DNA of 64,000 nucleotides from Trogon surrucura (Eukaryota; Chordata; Aves; Trogoniformes; Trogonidae): contig CM036620.1 of assembly GCA_020746105.1 (NCBI GenBank), positions 26,496,604-26,560,603 on the forward strand, given 5' to 3'. Below the pieces are notes generated by a model, which saw only the letters and a program-made list of their open reading frames with translations, was not told the DNA's origin and did no database searches. Positions 37,601 through 50,572 of this stretch are shown here, one piece after another. How positions within the stretch are numbered: the first letter of the stretch is position 1; the number at the start of each line of letters is the position of its first letter. Made by a program: the position numbers and the translations under genes.

Positions 37601-40600
37601 CAGGTGTTTTCTTTTACAGTATAGGAAGGCTTGTGACAGTTATGAATAACACTCAGTTTTATTTGCTAAAGATTTTTCCTTATTTTCCTCTATCTCTATT
37701 ATCTTACAACCTAATCCTCTACCTACCTGCCCGGGCTGCTTTTACACTCCCTCATTGTTTACAAAATGAATAATTAAAGTCTGATAACCTGCAGCCAAAT
37801 CCCTCCCACCCTATTTCTCCTACCTTGTCTATGCCATTTTCTAGTTTATTCCAGCAGCTTGGTTTACAGGACCTGATATCACTTACATGTCTGAAAGAAA
37901 AAAATGGGAGCGAATAAAAGTGTAACAAGGTGAGGGTTCATGTTAACATGAGCTAACACTCAACTATTTGTAGGTCATTTTTGTAGCATATGTATAGCAA
38001 AATTGAATAAGTCTAGTGTTAACTTTCTAAAAAATACAGAAATGCACAATCCAAGAAAATCACTGCAAATGCTTTGACCAGTTTCTGAAACACTTCTCCC
38101 ATTTTCCAGCACGAGCCTTATGTCATTCCTGCTCCTCAGGGCATCTTCCCAACATCCACAAATGCCTCTTGAATTCTCTACCACTCATGGCTCTGCAAAA
38201 TGCATCCACTTCTAACTTGCATTATCGTGTTTTGGCAGTCGACACACAAACATCAAAAAATGCTCTTTGCCCCAGCCAACAAGTGACAACTTAGAAGAGT
38301 TTGTGAAGCAGAGTCATCCCATGGACAGGCACAGCCCTCCATGCAGGGATGAGCTTCTGCTTCCCCGCATGGCGACAAAAGCTGGGTTCAAGGGATGCTC
38401 ATTTTGATTTTCCTGTGATGGCCCTGACTTCTGAAGACTCATTTTTAATTTAATTTTTCAGGTCAGCATCTAAACTAAGATCTGGCCCTCTTCCTACTTC
38501 CGTTACTTTGCACTAGCAGCAAGTTGGTTCGAGTCGCTTGAGAGCATTGAAGCCCAGGTGCTGGCTCTCCGCTTGCCTTCGGTGTGTTCCTCAGCACCTA
38601 CATAAGGAAGTTGAAGCTGCCCAAACTGCAGGTGAGCAATAAATTAAAAAACAAAAGTACACGTGATCCAAACTAAGCATGAAATTCAAATATTGAGGTC
38701 TGTTTTGCTTTCTCAAGCTAAAGTTGCACACACTTGGCATCAAAGAGGCACCCAAACCTCAGCTACAGCTGTAACCAGGAGCATTCAGATACTGCACTAG
38801 CAGTAAATGCACATCAGCCTGGTTTAAACCAATGGAAGTGGGCTTGTGTGTACAGAGCAGCGGCGACAAACTTTGTATTGTTCATGCAAGACCCATTCAA
38901 TCAGTATTTTATGAAAACAATTAAGCACGTGTTCTTGGGTTTGTTGATGGTTCAGAAAGTTAAGACGACACATTTTCACCATTCTCCCACTGATATACAT
39001 CATGCAAATAAGTACAAAATCTGTTCAAATTGTTCATATATGTAACTAAATGCATCTCATACTGCAATCTCACTGACAATACAATAAAACAAACTATTGA
39101 AATGCAAAAAGTGAAGCTAAGGATTATTAAAATGCATGTAAAGTGTAAAAAATAGTAATTTAGAGTTTATACTTCTTATGGGAAAGCCAACATCCATGTC
39201 CAATGACAAATAATTTAAAAAGAAGGCACTCTTGCTTGCAATTAATCTGGGACCTGATCCTCTGTGATGCCCTTAGCAGAGGGCAGAATCAGATTTCTGG
39301 ATTATCGCAGCACTTCCACCAACACAATGAGCTGGCAGTAAATCCTCTGCATTTCAAGAGGGGGAAATTAGTCAAGCTGACTGGAAGATCGATGCTTTGA
39401 GACTTCATTTTGTTTCAGTGCCCTTTCACTGGAAATTCAGAGAGAAATATGGTTTTCACTGTGCCACCTCAGAGTTTCTGCGATTAAATCTATTTTGCGT
39501 AATACCTGCACAATAATAGAAATGGCAGTTTCTGGCAGCAGATGCCCTGCACGGCCCCAAGCTCTGGGAAGATCATGCTAGGTCCAGACACTGCCACTGT
39601 TTCAAATCTTTCAGAATCCCTCAAGATAATCCAAGACCTCCAAACCATCCTTTATGTAATTTCAAGGAATTTCTCTGCCCCAGTCTAATGATGGTCCTGA
39701 CACCATGGACTCTCCCTAGAGCCATGCACAGTGGACGAAGGTCTGAGTCTCTCTCCAACACAACTGCCTTCTGAAAGGCAGAAGACATTCAAGCCTCAGT
39801 ACCTTTCAGAGAGATAGAGGTTCCTGGCAGTCTGCAAATCCTACCTACATCTCAAGAAATGCTACTCAAAAACCAGAAGTCTTCTGCAGAATTTTGCAAA
39901 ACATACTACAAGCAACACTTTTTTTTTCTGCACAAAGTTTAATTAAATAGAAATTCCTGGTGGATTGAATTGTTAAAAGTTAGAAATTAAACAAAGGGGC
40001 ACTTGAGAAGGTTACCAGGACAAGAGAGTTGAAGAGGTGAAGAGTGGCCAATGGGACATGGACACCTGGCGCTACATTCTGGATTCCACCAGCCAAAATG
40101 CCATTGCTGGTGTCTCACTAGGAGGCAACATCTAACCTCTGATAATTTCTGCTTTCAGAGACTGGTGTGTAGTGGTGGGTTGTTCAACTGCAAGTCAGGA
40201 GGCGTTGGCTCATTCCTGACTGTACCACAGAATTTAGACAAGCAGGTCTGAATCAACTTCTCCATATCTAAAACGGATATGTTAATGCCAAACATAATTC
40301 ATCAGCATACTTAAGCTTGCTTCACTCAAGCGCATAATAGGACTTGCAGGTTTTGGATGGTAAATGCTATGAAGCACAAGAAAAGTTTAAAGAAAATAGG
40401 GTAGGGCTCTGTTGTGAGGAAAAGAACAGAATGAAGGTAGAAAGCTTCCTGCAGTCACAGGCGAAGGAAACAGGTCAATAAAATATGGCATAGGTATACA
40501 GCAGATAAAGAGAGCCTGAACATTTTTTTTGTTTTTTAGGGAAGATATCAGGAAGCACATGAAAATTTAATATGAGATGTAAGGACATAAGCAATATGTA

Positions 40601-43600
40601 AGTATGAAATTGCTGCATGAAATGAAGGGGCAAGAAATAAGCTTTTAGAGGGATTTAAAAATAAGCAACATTATGTCTAGTCCAAATCTCAGATAAGGAA
40701 AAAATGGAGAAGAGGAAGAAGCAGATGAACTGTGGAAACAGAAAAGAGTAACGATATTATGACAATATAATAAGTCAAAGCCATATCTCTTTTAACCTAG
40801 CAAACAACCAAAGCGTTATTGTAGGACAAACTTGTACTAGGAAAATGCATAATTTCTTAATTTCCAATTCAATTCAACAGCTAAACTCCTATATTATTTG
40901 CATTAAAAAATACTGACCAAATTTCTGGAAAATTTAATATTCTAATCCTCTCAAGAGCCTTTTATAAAAGAATTTTTAGACTCGGCAGTTAAACAATTTC
41001 CACTAATAAGACCAGAAACATGCAAAGACATTTTGAAAAAAAAATTAAAAAATTCACCTGTGCATCATAGGATACGTTTTTGTACTCGCACTATTGCCAA
41101 AGTACCTGAGAAACAAAAATAACCTAATAAGAAACACTTTTCCCCTTTTTCTTTCTGTGATACAAATTTTACACAAAGCTTCAAAAGCAAACTCTTTCCG
41201 AGTATTTTATGGCTGAAATAAAACACAGGCTATAGCACCACTGAAATGCTACAAGACATGTTTAAGCTGTGCTCACATGGCTTTATGCCACCTGGCCAAG
41301 AGACGTTGGTAAGGCAGTCGAGCACACACCCTGTCGTGCGCACTCAGTTTTTATTGCCCATGAGGAAAGCATCACTTTCATCATTTTGAAAAGGAACAGA
41401 ACTAACAGCAAGAAAACCCCAACCCGGAGAAGATTAGAGTCAGCTAAACTTAGAGACAAAAGGCAAAGGAATCTGAACACCAACTCCCTACGCTGGGAAA
41501 AAAATATTTAGCCAATTCAACCACTTTTCCATTGTCACATTGTAGCTCCCCTTTACAAGCAGGACTAACCCTCTCAGTGCTACCAATGTCAAGTGAAGCT
41601 GCTCTTCAGTTATTCAACTTATCAGACTAGTTACCAACTCTTTCCAGGCTGGAAAATAGCATGCACACAGCACGTGCAGCTACATGTATTTTCAAACCAC
41701 CACCACCATTGTTTTGGAGCCCTCTAGTAGAAGATTCACAGAATTGTAGTAACAGCCCTTTCAATGGGCAATTCCCATGCCAGAAGAAATTGCTGTGCTG
41801 GCAAATTAACAGTTGTGTCTGCTACAGAAACAGTAAGGAAGTAAGTTTCTTAAGGGAAGGAGATGAGCTTTCTGATTTTTCTTTTTTTTTCTTTTTTTTT
41901 TTAAGCAAGGATCTGTCCCACGTGACCCAACCACCAGAAAGACCCCTGGAAATAAATACTTTCATGCTTAAACAGAAGTATGAATCTAGTAAGGGATCTA
42001 ATTCTTTTGTGAAGGGAGAGATGTGTTTTGTGACTTAGAAGATAATTCAGTTTTCAGAAACCTAAATGGCAAAGATTAGCTTTTAGAAAGTTCTTTCAAA
42101 ATGCACCACGAGTTGATATTTGCACAGCACGAAAGAGACCTTAAAGGCACTGATCCCCTCAGTTCACCTGCTCTAATTGCTTTCAGATACATTTGTACAT
42201 TAAATGCATAAATGATTAGAAGACATTCAAAGTCAGGGTTTACGACCCTTATCTGAGTGATTGCATCAGAGTCCTAAAAGAGACACCCATGACACCAGCT
42301 AATACATACATATGTTTCTTTGTATGAGCAGACCCTAAAGCTGCTCATGTAAAAATCACCAAAGCTAAGAATATCTAGTGAAACTTCAAGCACCAACATC
42401 AACATGAAACACACTATTACTGTTTTAATAATGTTTTATAACATCTACAGCAAGAACTCTCCCTTTGTGCACAGGATCCTTGTTCCAATTACATTGGATA
42501 GCTTGGTTTAGCTCAGTTTATGGGCACATCCTGTACACTCTTGCACAGTTAAGTAATCCCATTCCATTCCAAAGGCTTATTTATGAGCATAAAGATGACT
42601 TACAGTAATAAAGAGCTACACCCTTGCTGTTCCAGCACTCACCTGCTTACCAAGTATGTTATCATAATACAAACAACAACAAAAAAATAAAAAAAATCAG
42701 ATTCTTGTTTTTCAGCTATGCCTGAGCAAAGCACAACTACACAAAGAAGAATAAACAGGGATCATCCAGTAGCTTCCAATTCCTGTACTGGTTCAAGGCG
42801 AGAGAAGGAAATTGGAACTATAATTTTTAAGTGGATGAAAAGTTCTTGATTCACTGTGGATCCAAGACGTTCTGCCACTATTTCTTTTATAGGAAAGAAG
42901 TACTTACTTTCAAGTGCCATATATCTGGGTTTTGGTTTAGTGGGTTTTGTTTCTTTTCCATGCTATGAGCATTTCTTCGAGATTATATATCAAAATTAAA
43001 TCCTTATGCAAAACAACCCAATTTTGTCTACATGCTGCTGTGTAATACAATTGCAAATTCAAAAAGATTATGGTTCTGCAAGAACTGATTATTTTTTTTT
43101 TAATCCTTGCTTTTATTATATTTTGCTTTACCTTTTATCCCTACTTACATCAGTGGGTTTATTTCAACCAGTAATAAGTCTCCATGTCTCTATCTTACTT
43201 CCCCCACCCCATGAAAAAGACCTCTCTGCTACAGGTTTTTCACTCTATTTGCTTCTCATATCTCTCAGCTGGAGGCTGTGCTGCAGAGAAGACAGGCTAA
43301 CATCCTGAGCCAGCTCAGAAGGAATCGGATCTTTTCCCTGCCAGCCACAAACTTTCAGGATTCTCCATACAGAGTAGCTGTTCAGGGAGAGGCTTCTGCC
43401 AATATAAATTTACTTGGGCTGTGTAAACAGAGAGGAAAACCAGAGGCTATGAGCTCTGCTTCCTTGTGATAAACTAAGCTAATAAGTTCAGCAAAGACCT
43501 CTAATATTGAGAGCTTCAAAGAAGGATCGGGTTATGCAAAACTTGCAAGTGATTTTTTGGAGGCAAAAACATTACTTTGCATCAGCTGAGTGCATCATTT

Positions 43601-44450
43601 ATTTAGACTTCAGAGACTGATGAGGAGGAAATCCCATTGGGGAAAGGAAGAAGAGAGTAAAGTTCTTTCCTATAACTCCACAGCTTACCCCGTGCAACAA
43701 TGGCATGCCAGAGCCAGACGAGGAGACACTGGAAAAGCATGTGCCCTGATCTGTGCCACCTGCTCGTGTCTCCTGACTAATGGGGGCTTATAGCAGAGAG
43801 CTGCTGCTTCATACCAGCTAGCACACTGACTCGCTGAGAAGAGCGAGAAGAGACTGCCAGGGATTTCAAATGCCTGCACTTTTGTTCTCCGGGAGGCATG
43901 TGCTGACTTATCTTGATGCTTTGGGTCCATTAAATCCATACTCTGAAAATACTATCCATGCCACACACAAATAATCAATTACTACACTACCAGTCCTTGT
44001 ATCTCTCATACATACGTAAAAAATCATGCACTCAAAGGATTTACTTTGACATGGTGCTTTTTTTTAGATGAGCAATATTGTTAAATTAAATCACCAAACC
44101 ATGGATCAGCATTCCTGAAGATTCAACATAGCCTTAGGATAGATTCTTAGCACAGTTATTGTAAGAACTTTGTCTTCATAGTCCATTCTGAGCATTTATT
44201 TTTCTTCAGCATTTTGGTTCATATTAAAGCTTGTAAGTTGAATACATATTGGCTAAATGTCACCTGTCTTCAGTGACTAATGAAAACCATCTTGCACAGT
44301 TTCTACAAAAGACGATCTGTAGACCTCAGAAGAAATTACTACTATGTCACCTGTGTAATAAGACAATCTTTTATACCTCACATTTTACAGCTATGGATGC
44401 TGTATAGATTAAAAAAAAAGCATACTGCATTAAAGAGGGCGGGGTAAAAA

Positions 44451-44590
44451 GGCTGTTGTGGTTTATGGGTTTGGGGTTTTTGGGGGGCGGTTGGAGGGTT
44501 TTTTTCGCTTGGTTGTTTTCTGGAGTTTTTTTGTGGGGGTGGTGCTTTTTGATGGTTTGGGGTTTTTCTGTTTGTTTTTGTAGTAGTCGG
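44451..44590. repeat. G/T-rich low-complexity tract
   Basis: About 140 bases made almost wholly of G and T on the plus strand, with repeated GGGGTTTTT-like words. It has the same A/C versus G/T strand character as several shorter tracts in the window. It lies immediately beside the orphan CpG island. Confidence 0.85.
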
Positions 44591-44689
44591 TATTTAGAAA
44601 GAGGCTAAACTGAGGAAACAAAACCGTAATCAATCAGCATAAATAAATAAATATTATTTGAAGAAAAACAAAGCAAACAAACAAAAAGG

Positions 44690-45120
44690 TAGAAAGAGAC
44701 CAGAAAGCCCAGAAGAATCTCCAGAGACCGCATCCCGGGGGCAGAGTCGGGAGGACCGAGGCACCATGGACAGAGCCGCCCGCTCCGCCCACACCCGCCC
44801 CGGCGCGGGAGGAGAAGCGGTGGCAGCCGCGACCGGGAGCGAGTCTGGGACCGCCGAGAGCCGCTGCCGTCGCCTCCCTTCCGCAGCGAGGTGGGAGAAG
44901 GGTTCTGACTCCTGGCAGAGCCATCCCTACAGGGAAATACATCTCCGTGCCTTTAGTTTCGGCGCCGCGAAACAGAGTCGGGACCTCCTTTCCCCGCCCC
45001 CCCCCCCCCCCCCCTTTTATGGCGATTTCTGACTCGGGTCACGCGTCACCCTGTTGATTCAGGGTCATCCTTCGGAACACCTGCCTCGGAGAGCAGTTAC
45101 CGCGTTGTTGTTATTAGACG
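44690..45120. promoter_or_regulatory. Orphan CpG island, candidate promoter
   Basis: About 430 bases dense in CpG and GC within AT-rich DNA, so a candidate unmethylated promoter or enhancer. On the plus strand an ATG at 44766 lies in a good context (ACCATGG) within a longer frame, 44658-45032, and is followed by an Ala/Arg/Gly-rich reading that I do not recognise. CAGCGAG followed by GTGGGA near 44890 could be a splice donor. It also carries a run of 18 C (44997-45014). In vertebrates the SMARCAD1 promoter faces ATOH1 from this side, but I see no SMARCAD1 coding sequence, so the assignment is open. Confidence 0.5.
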
Positions 45121-48100
45121 AGAGCAAAAGACGCTGAAGTTCAGCTGCAATAAAACGTTAATAAATAAAAAAAAGTTTATTGCAGGGTGTGTAAACCTAA
45201 AATTTTTAATTGATGAAGAGAGCAGCTGATAGGTAACTTCAAAGGTTATTTTGTTAAACATAGCTGTGTCCTATTATTTACAATATAAAAGCTTAAATAT
45301 ATTTTGTTTTGGAGAAACTGTTCTCCCCCTGTAGAAAGGGAAGTTATGACCCTGCATGCATTTTCACTTTGGGTATACAGTATACTCAACACGGGAATTT
45401 CCTGTCACTGGTTCTGTAGCCTATTACTTCTGAAGGACAGTTGCCGTTAACACCTATTTCTCCTAGGTAATGTGCTGCTAAAGGAAAATCCGAAACGGCA
45501 ATGAAAAAAAGCAGTTGAAAATGATTATGCTGGTACTGCAGTTCAAACCATTTTTTTCAAAAAGCTCCAAACATAGACCTAACGTGTAAAAAGCTCAAAG
45601 GGGGCCAGATGCTAGCACTGTTATTCAAACCAATTTCATATCATTAAAATCTGAAACTGAACTCAGAGGTAGAAATGAAAATTTATAAAGTTGGTTAAGC
45701 TGTCTGATGCTCCCCATTAATAAAATTAGATGTTTCTTACTCCAACTCAAGATTTTTTCTGAGTATCAATTTTCTTTCCGGAAGAGTAATACTTGAGCAA
45801 CCTCACCAAGAAGCCACTGATCTCAAAAAACAAATTAACCAAAATGCAAAAGGGCATTGAGAACATGAACATCAATATCAGCAACATTTGCAGGAAATCC
45901 AAACTGAGATTGATAAAGGAGTGGGCCACATGTTTTGGTGGGGCATGGCACTGCTCAGATTTGCCTCTCTAATTTTTCCTTTTGGTCAAATAGACACCTT
46001 GATGTTTTTCATTTACATTTCTCAAATTTTGTTTTTTGAAGATCAAGAGAATTCACTGAAGTTAATGCTTTCACAAAAAAATTATCTCAGTTTTGATCAT
46101 CTGTGGGAGTTTCATTTGAGCAAACAAATCAAAGGTCTGCCAAAGGAAGACAACCAGCTATTTGTTCCATAATATTTGCTGCAGAGTTTAAACAGTCTTA
46201 TTCAGTCTCACCTGCTGATCCTCTGCAGACACCCTGACCCTGCATCACCATCTATTTCAGAAACTTGAGAGTCAGGTCTCTACATTATCTCCACCAATGT
46301 TGTCAAGGTGTGCAAGTATAGCAAATACAAAACGCACCCACAAATATCACTTCAATATTTAAGAGGCTGAATTTTCCTCCCCTGCTAAGTGCCTAACTGC
46401 CACAGAAGCAACGGAAAACCTCTCAACACTCGGCAGCTTTTGAAAACCAGAAGCTTGGCTTTAGACACTCATCTTTCTTTTTTTCCTGTAACCATTTTGG
46501 GGAATAACTTTTCTTGCTCCCTGTTTCTGAAACTACAGCCACAGAGCCTCAATGGGAAGTTTTAACCCACCGTTTTCAGTTGTGAGTCCATTACTCAGAA
46601 AACAAAAGCAAACCAAAGATAGAAGTATTCTTTTCAGATATCACTTTTCCCAGGGACGAGAATATTTGGGCTACCACTGCAAGCTCCAGCTGTGGACACG
46701 CTGCAAGTGTGAGTCTAGTGATACCTGCCATGGGAATGTCACCCAAGCATCACAGCAGCCCCAGACAGGTGCATGGCAGTACTATGAACTTTCCAGCACA
46801 CCACCAGTCCCTCACAGCTGCTTAAATTATACTGAACCATTCCCCAGCCCCTGGAGCAGCTCAAACCAGCAAGCCAAGGTTGTGAAGGCAGCAGTAAGAA
46901 CACAGCACAGTCTTCAAAGTCCTAAACCCTAAAGGAGCCCAGCTAAGAAAGGGATTCATTGCAATGATACCTGGTAGCCTTTGCGGGATTAGGTAATGAA
47001 ACCAAACAGAACAACCTTTCGTCAGAACGTGAATCACTCCTGTACCCTCAGCTTTGAGCACTGCTCACTACGGTTCCTCTGGGTGGCGTTAGGGATGGAG
47101 TCAACAGTCACAGGCAACAGCAACATCCAAATGAAGTGATCCTGCTAACCCCAAAGTGACAGCCAGCAATGCTTCTGAACTTTTGCTGTCTTTCTCAGGA
47201 AGAAACCCCGGGAACCTAATGGTAATTCAGAGTCCCCCATCCCAATTTCCACCCTCACAGCACTAGACTTCAGTTTCTCAAGCCTTTTTAAACAAAAATC
47301 TTTCCGGACATTGTGCAATACAGAGAGGAAATGAGTAAACAGTAGGGTAGAAAAGCAGGTTATTTAGAGGGTTTGCTAGCCAAATAATAAAAATATAATT
47401 GATTTCATCTAGAAGTCTTCCCACGACCAGAGAAAAGTCACATAGAAATCTGCTACAAGAATATTTTTGCAAAATATCCTGGTAAATGGTGCAATATAAC
47501 AATACAAGTTTGGTTGTATTTACTACATCTTTGCTACAAACATTCCAGCACCAGCAATTTCAGCAAAATAACAGATAACTTTCCTACCTGAGAGTTGACC
47601 GAGACCTGCGGTAACCACATGTTCTGCACATCATATGCACCCCACCTTCTCACATGCTTGGTAAAACTCCCTCAGCCCCCTACTCCTGCTTATACTCTCA
47701 CCCACACCAGAAAGGCAGCTCCAACAAGAGCAATTTATGCAGTCTGGTTTTGGCTGCCTAACCTCCAGATACTCCCCATCAAACTTAACAAGGGAACAAC
47801 CTATGGGTCAGGAGGATGATTTTGCTTGCAGAAGCCTGCAGCCAGTTACCATCTTTCCCAGAGCATTGCTCAGCTTCACCCTGCAACAGAATGCTCTGCC
47901 TGTCCCTCCCTCTCTAAATAACCCACCCCAAGTAACAGGCTACAGCTGGGGCAAGGCATCTGCTCTGCAACCTGCTTCCCCAGGCTTTGGAAAAGGATAA
48001 CCCTACCAATAGGCATGGTGAGACATCTCTCTGCTGCTGAAAAGCCAGCTCCATGCTGAATATCCTTTACTTTGAATAAAGTCTTGTAGCTGGAAATGGT

Positions 48101-48780
48101 TTTGAAGTGACTGGAAGAAAATGTGTGGTGTGAGAAGGTGATGCTGCAGAGCCTGTACTCATGTCCTGTTGTACACAACAAGTCACTTGACATTGCTGGG
48201 CCTCAGGTCCTTCTCCAGAGACAGGATAATACCTCCCCAAGACACTGAGGAGTAACTCGGGGACTCAGAACTATTTAAGTAGTCCCTATAAAAACTCTAG
48301 TCAAGCTCTCATCCATACTATTTCTATAAGGCTGAGTACATGAGAGTCATGCCACAAATCATCACAGCTTGCTGAGAGTCAGCATTTTGAAGGACGTCCA
48401 TAGAACACTGAGCCTTAGTTCACTGGGCCTTACTTGCATGAAAAAAAAAAAAAATAGTATGTAGTAGTATGTAGGTAAACACAAAACAAATGCTAAAGTA
48501 ATACTTCTGCCCACAGCAAGTGCAATCCAAAGCAAGCTAGCTATACAAAAGTACTTAGCTCACTTGTCACTGCTTTTTTTTTTTTTAAATGGAGTACAAT
48601 AGAGCCCACTGCCTGCTCTTCCAAGGATCCCGGTTTCCCCCGGCTCCCAGCTTTTCCCTAACCCTGTAGACAGCCTAATTCTGCTCCGACAGAAACCAGC
48701 AGCAAGCATTCTATCAAGCCTCACCCCTGGCAGTTGTGCCCTGCAAAACACTTGGGCAAAAGGACTAGCCTTTCTATGTC
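45121..48780. other. Intergenic DNA, no gene recognised
   Basis: AT-rich sequence with short chance frames. I see no recognisable exon, RNA gene or transposon. A poly-A tract at about 48440-48453 and a poly-T tract at about 48575-48588 precede the GC-rich domain. Confidence 0.55.
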
Positions 48781-48932
48781 AAAGTAAGTAAGTAAGTAAG
48801 TAAATAAATAAATAATGCCCCGCTCCTTTTTAAAAGGAGACTTCAGAGAAAAGATGTCGCAGGAGACATTATCATGCATGGTTCTTTCAGAACTTGGGCC
48901 GGTGGATTTAATAAATAAATAAATGGATAAAT
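48781..48932. repeat. AAGT/AAAT tetranucleotide repeats
   Basis: Two tetranucleotide arrays: AAGT units grading into AAAT (48781-48815) and AAAT units (48909-48932), about 90 bases apart. They mark the left edge of the GC-rich ATOH1 domain. Confidence 0.85.
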
Positions 48933-50269
48933 CCGGACTCCTCGCACGACTTCCAGGGAGAAGTGGGGGCAGTCCTGGCCAGGGGGAACCGGTGCCCCCC
49001 CGGTGCCGGCCGGCTGCCAGGGGAGCGGAGGGAGGCCCAGGCGTAGGTGTTGGTCGCGGATGCCGCCCCGGAGCCGGGAGCGAGCAGGAAACCCTCCTGG
49101 GGCAGGACAAAAATATTGACTGTAGATAAGCGAGGTGCAGGTGGGGACTGGGCACGGCGGCGGCTGCCGGCAGGCGCTAGCGGCGTTCGCTCCTGCTCCG
49201 GCCCCCGACGGTTGTTTTGGGGATTTATGGGAAGCAGGTGATGTTGCTAAACGGTCTCGGGCTTTATTTGAAAACGTCCCTTGAATCAGAAAAGTTTACA
49301 CCTGGGTGAGAGCGCGGAGTGGCCGAGCGCTTCGTCAGTGCATCTTATCTGCCGGCTCGGCAGAGCCCTGAAGAAAGGAAACAGAAGAAATAAAGAAAAG
49401 TTCAGGGAGTTGCAGAGTCGAGCGCTTTCCCGTGCTCGGCTCCGGGGCTCCGACAGCTCCGCTCAGTCGTTGCCGGGACGTACCCCGGGAGTTCCCGGGG
49501 ACCGGGTGCCGGCTGCCGCCCACTCAGGATCAACCCCGGACCGGGTAGAAGGACAGGCCACGCTCCCACCGGCGTGTCCCGGTACCGGTGCACTGCCGGC
49601 ATAGCGATCGCGGGCAGCTGTGACGGGGTCCTGCTCCGCCTGCCCACCCGCATCCGCTCCACGAGTGGCGGCCTCCGGCTGCGCCGGCAATCACGCCGTG
49701 GGGCCGGGACAGTGCTGGGTCACTCTCTTAGCAAGAGGATTTTGCAGCGCAGTTTTGCACCACAGATCGTACGTGATGCACTTGCTCGCTATGCACCTCT
49801 TGATTCTCCGTCTGGATAAGTATTGCTGAGCATTGGATGGAAAAAAAAAAAATAAAACAAAACAAACAAAAAAAAAACCCCAACAAACACCCAAACCCCA
49901 AGATCTTGAAACATTAAAATATTAATGAGTGGCTGGAGACGAAATTATAAGCTGCTCACCCGGTATTATAGAGGGATTTGCTTGTCCCAAACAGATCTTT
50001 CAAACACTGATTTGACAAGTCTAAGAGGGGTTTACCGTGCCGGTGGGCCGGGTGTCTTATTTCAGCGAGTCACGTACCGTTAAAGAGGCACTTTAGCAAG
50101 TTTAAGGTGAGGCGACGAGGCACTAAAAGCTGCTCGCTCGGGAGGAAAACCCGCGGCAGCAGCGCTTGGGGAAAGGGTTAACCTGCTGGCTGCCCTGCCT
50201 ATGAAATGATGGTAAATTACCCGGCGCGTTCTCCCGGGGAAGAAATTAGACTTCAAAAGGGCTGGAGCC

Positions 50270-50345
50270 CTCCTGAATATATATCAAGCAGATGGGTTGA
50301 TGCGCTGTCTCGCTGATGTGCAGTTGATTAACCGCCCCATAAAAG
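50270..50345 (+). promoter_or_regulatory. AT-rich motif cluster with TATA-like element
   Basis: Within GC-rich DNA a compact stretch holds AATATATATC (50275-50284), a CAGATG E-box (50289-50294), a CAGTTG E-box (50321-50326) followed by GATTAA, and CCATAAAAG (about 50335-50343), which resembles a TATA box on the plus strand. GC-rich sequence that could be a first exon follows. It might be a distal ATOH1 enhancer about 5.4 kb downstream of the gene, a promoter for a convergent noncoding RNA, or both. The motifs are seen; function is inferred. Confidence 0.35.
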
Positions 50346-50424
50346 TGCAGCAGCCCCGCTCGTCCGCCGCTCTCCCGGGCACCCCGGCGGCGGCAGCGCG
50401 CTTCTCTGAGACTGCTGCCTCTGT

Positions 50425-50572
50425 ATAGAGCAAGGGGGAGGGGGAGAAAGGGGATGTCCACCCCAGGGAACTGGGAAAGGAAGAGAAGAAGGGAGCAGAG
50501 GAGAAGTAACGGGGGGGAGGAGGGGGGAGGGAAGGAGAGGGGAAGAGAGAACGGGGAAACAAACTGAGGTGA
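50425..50572. repeat. Polypurine tract
   Basis: About 145 bases almost entirely A and G on the plus strand, with many G runs, interrupted by one short pyrimidine patch near 50457-50467. It can form quadruplex or triplex DNA. A second purine tract with GGA units lies at about 52030-52100 and a pyrimidine tract at about 52400-52445. Confidence 0.8.

Larger units (their letters stand above)
26906..44450. other. Intergenic DNA, no gene recognised
   Basis: About 17.5 kb of AT-rich, CpG-poor DNA. I find no exon, RNA gene or long open frame. The longest unbroken frame of normal complexity is 28893-29285 on the plus strand (130 codons), which ends next to a GTAAGT donor-like site; I treat it as unproven. 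A/C-rich low-complexity tracts lie near 26335-26415, 30450-30500 and 32700-32760. Poly-A occurs at 33360-33376 and 35983-35999, and poly-G at about 36519-36529. Confidence 0.55.

Noticed and set aside
38525-38537. GGTTCGAGTCG, resembling a tRNA B box
   Set aside because: No A box at the right distance and no cloverleaf; not a tRNA or a recognisable SINE.
42130-42180. GAGACCTTAAAGGCACTGATCC resembling a CR1 3' end
   Set aside because: Only one short block resembles CR1; chance cannot be excluded.
44658-45032. 124-codon frame in the orphan CpG island as a SMARCAD1 first exon
   Set aside because: The reading does not resemble the known SMARCAD1 N-terminus (MNLFNLDRFRFEKRNK). Only the promoter role is kept as an open possibility.
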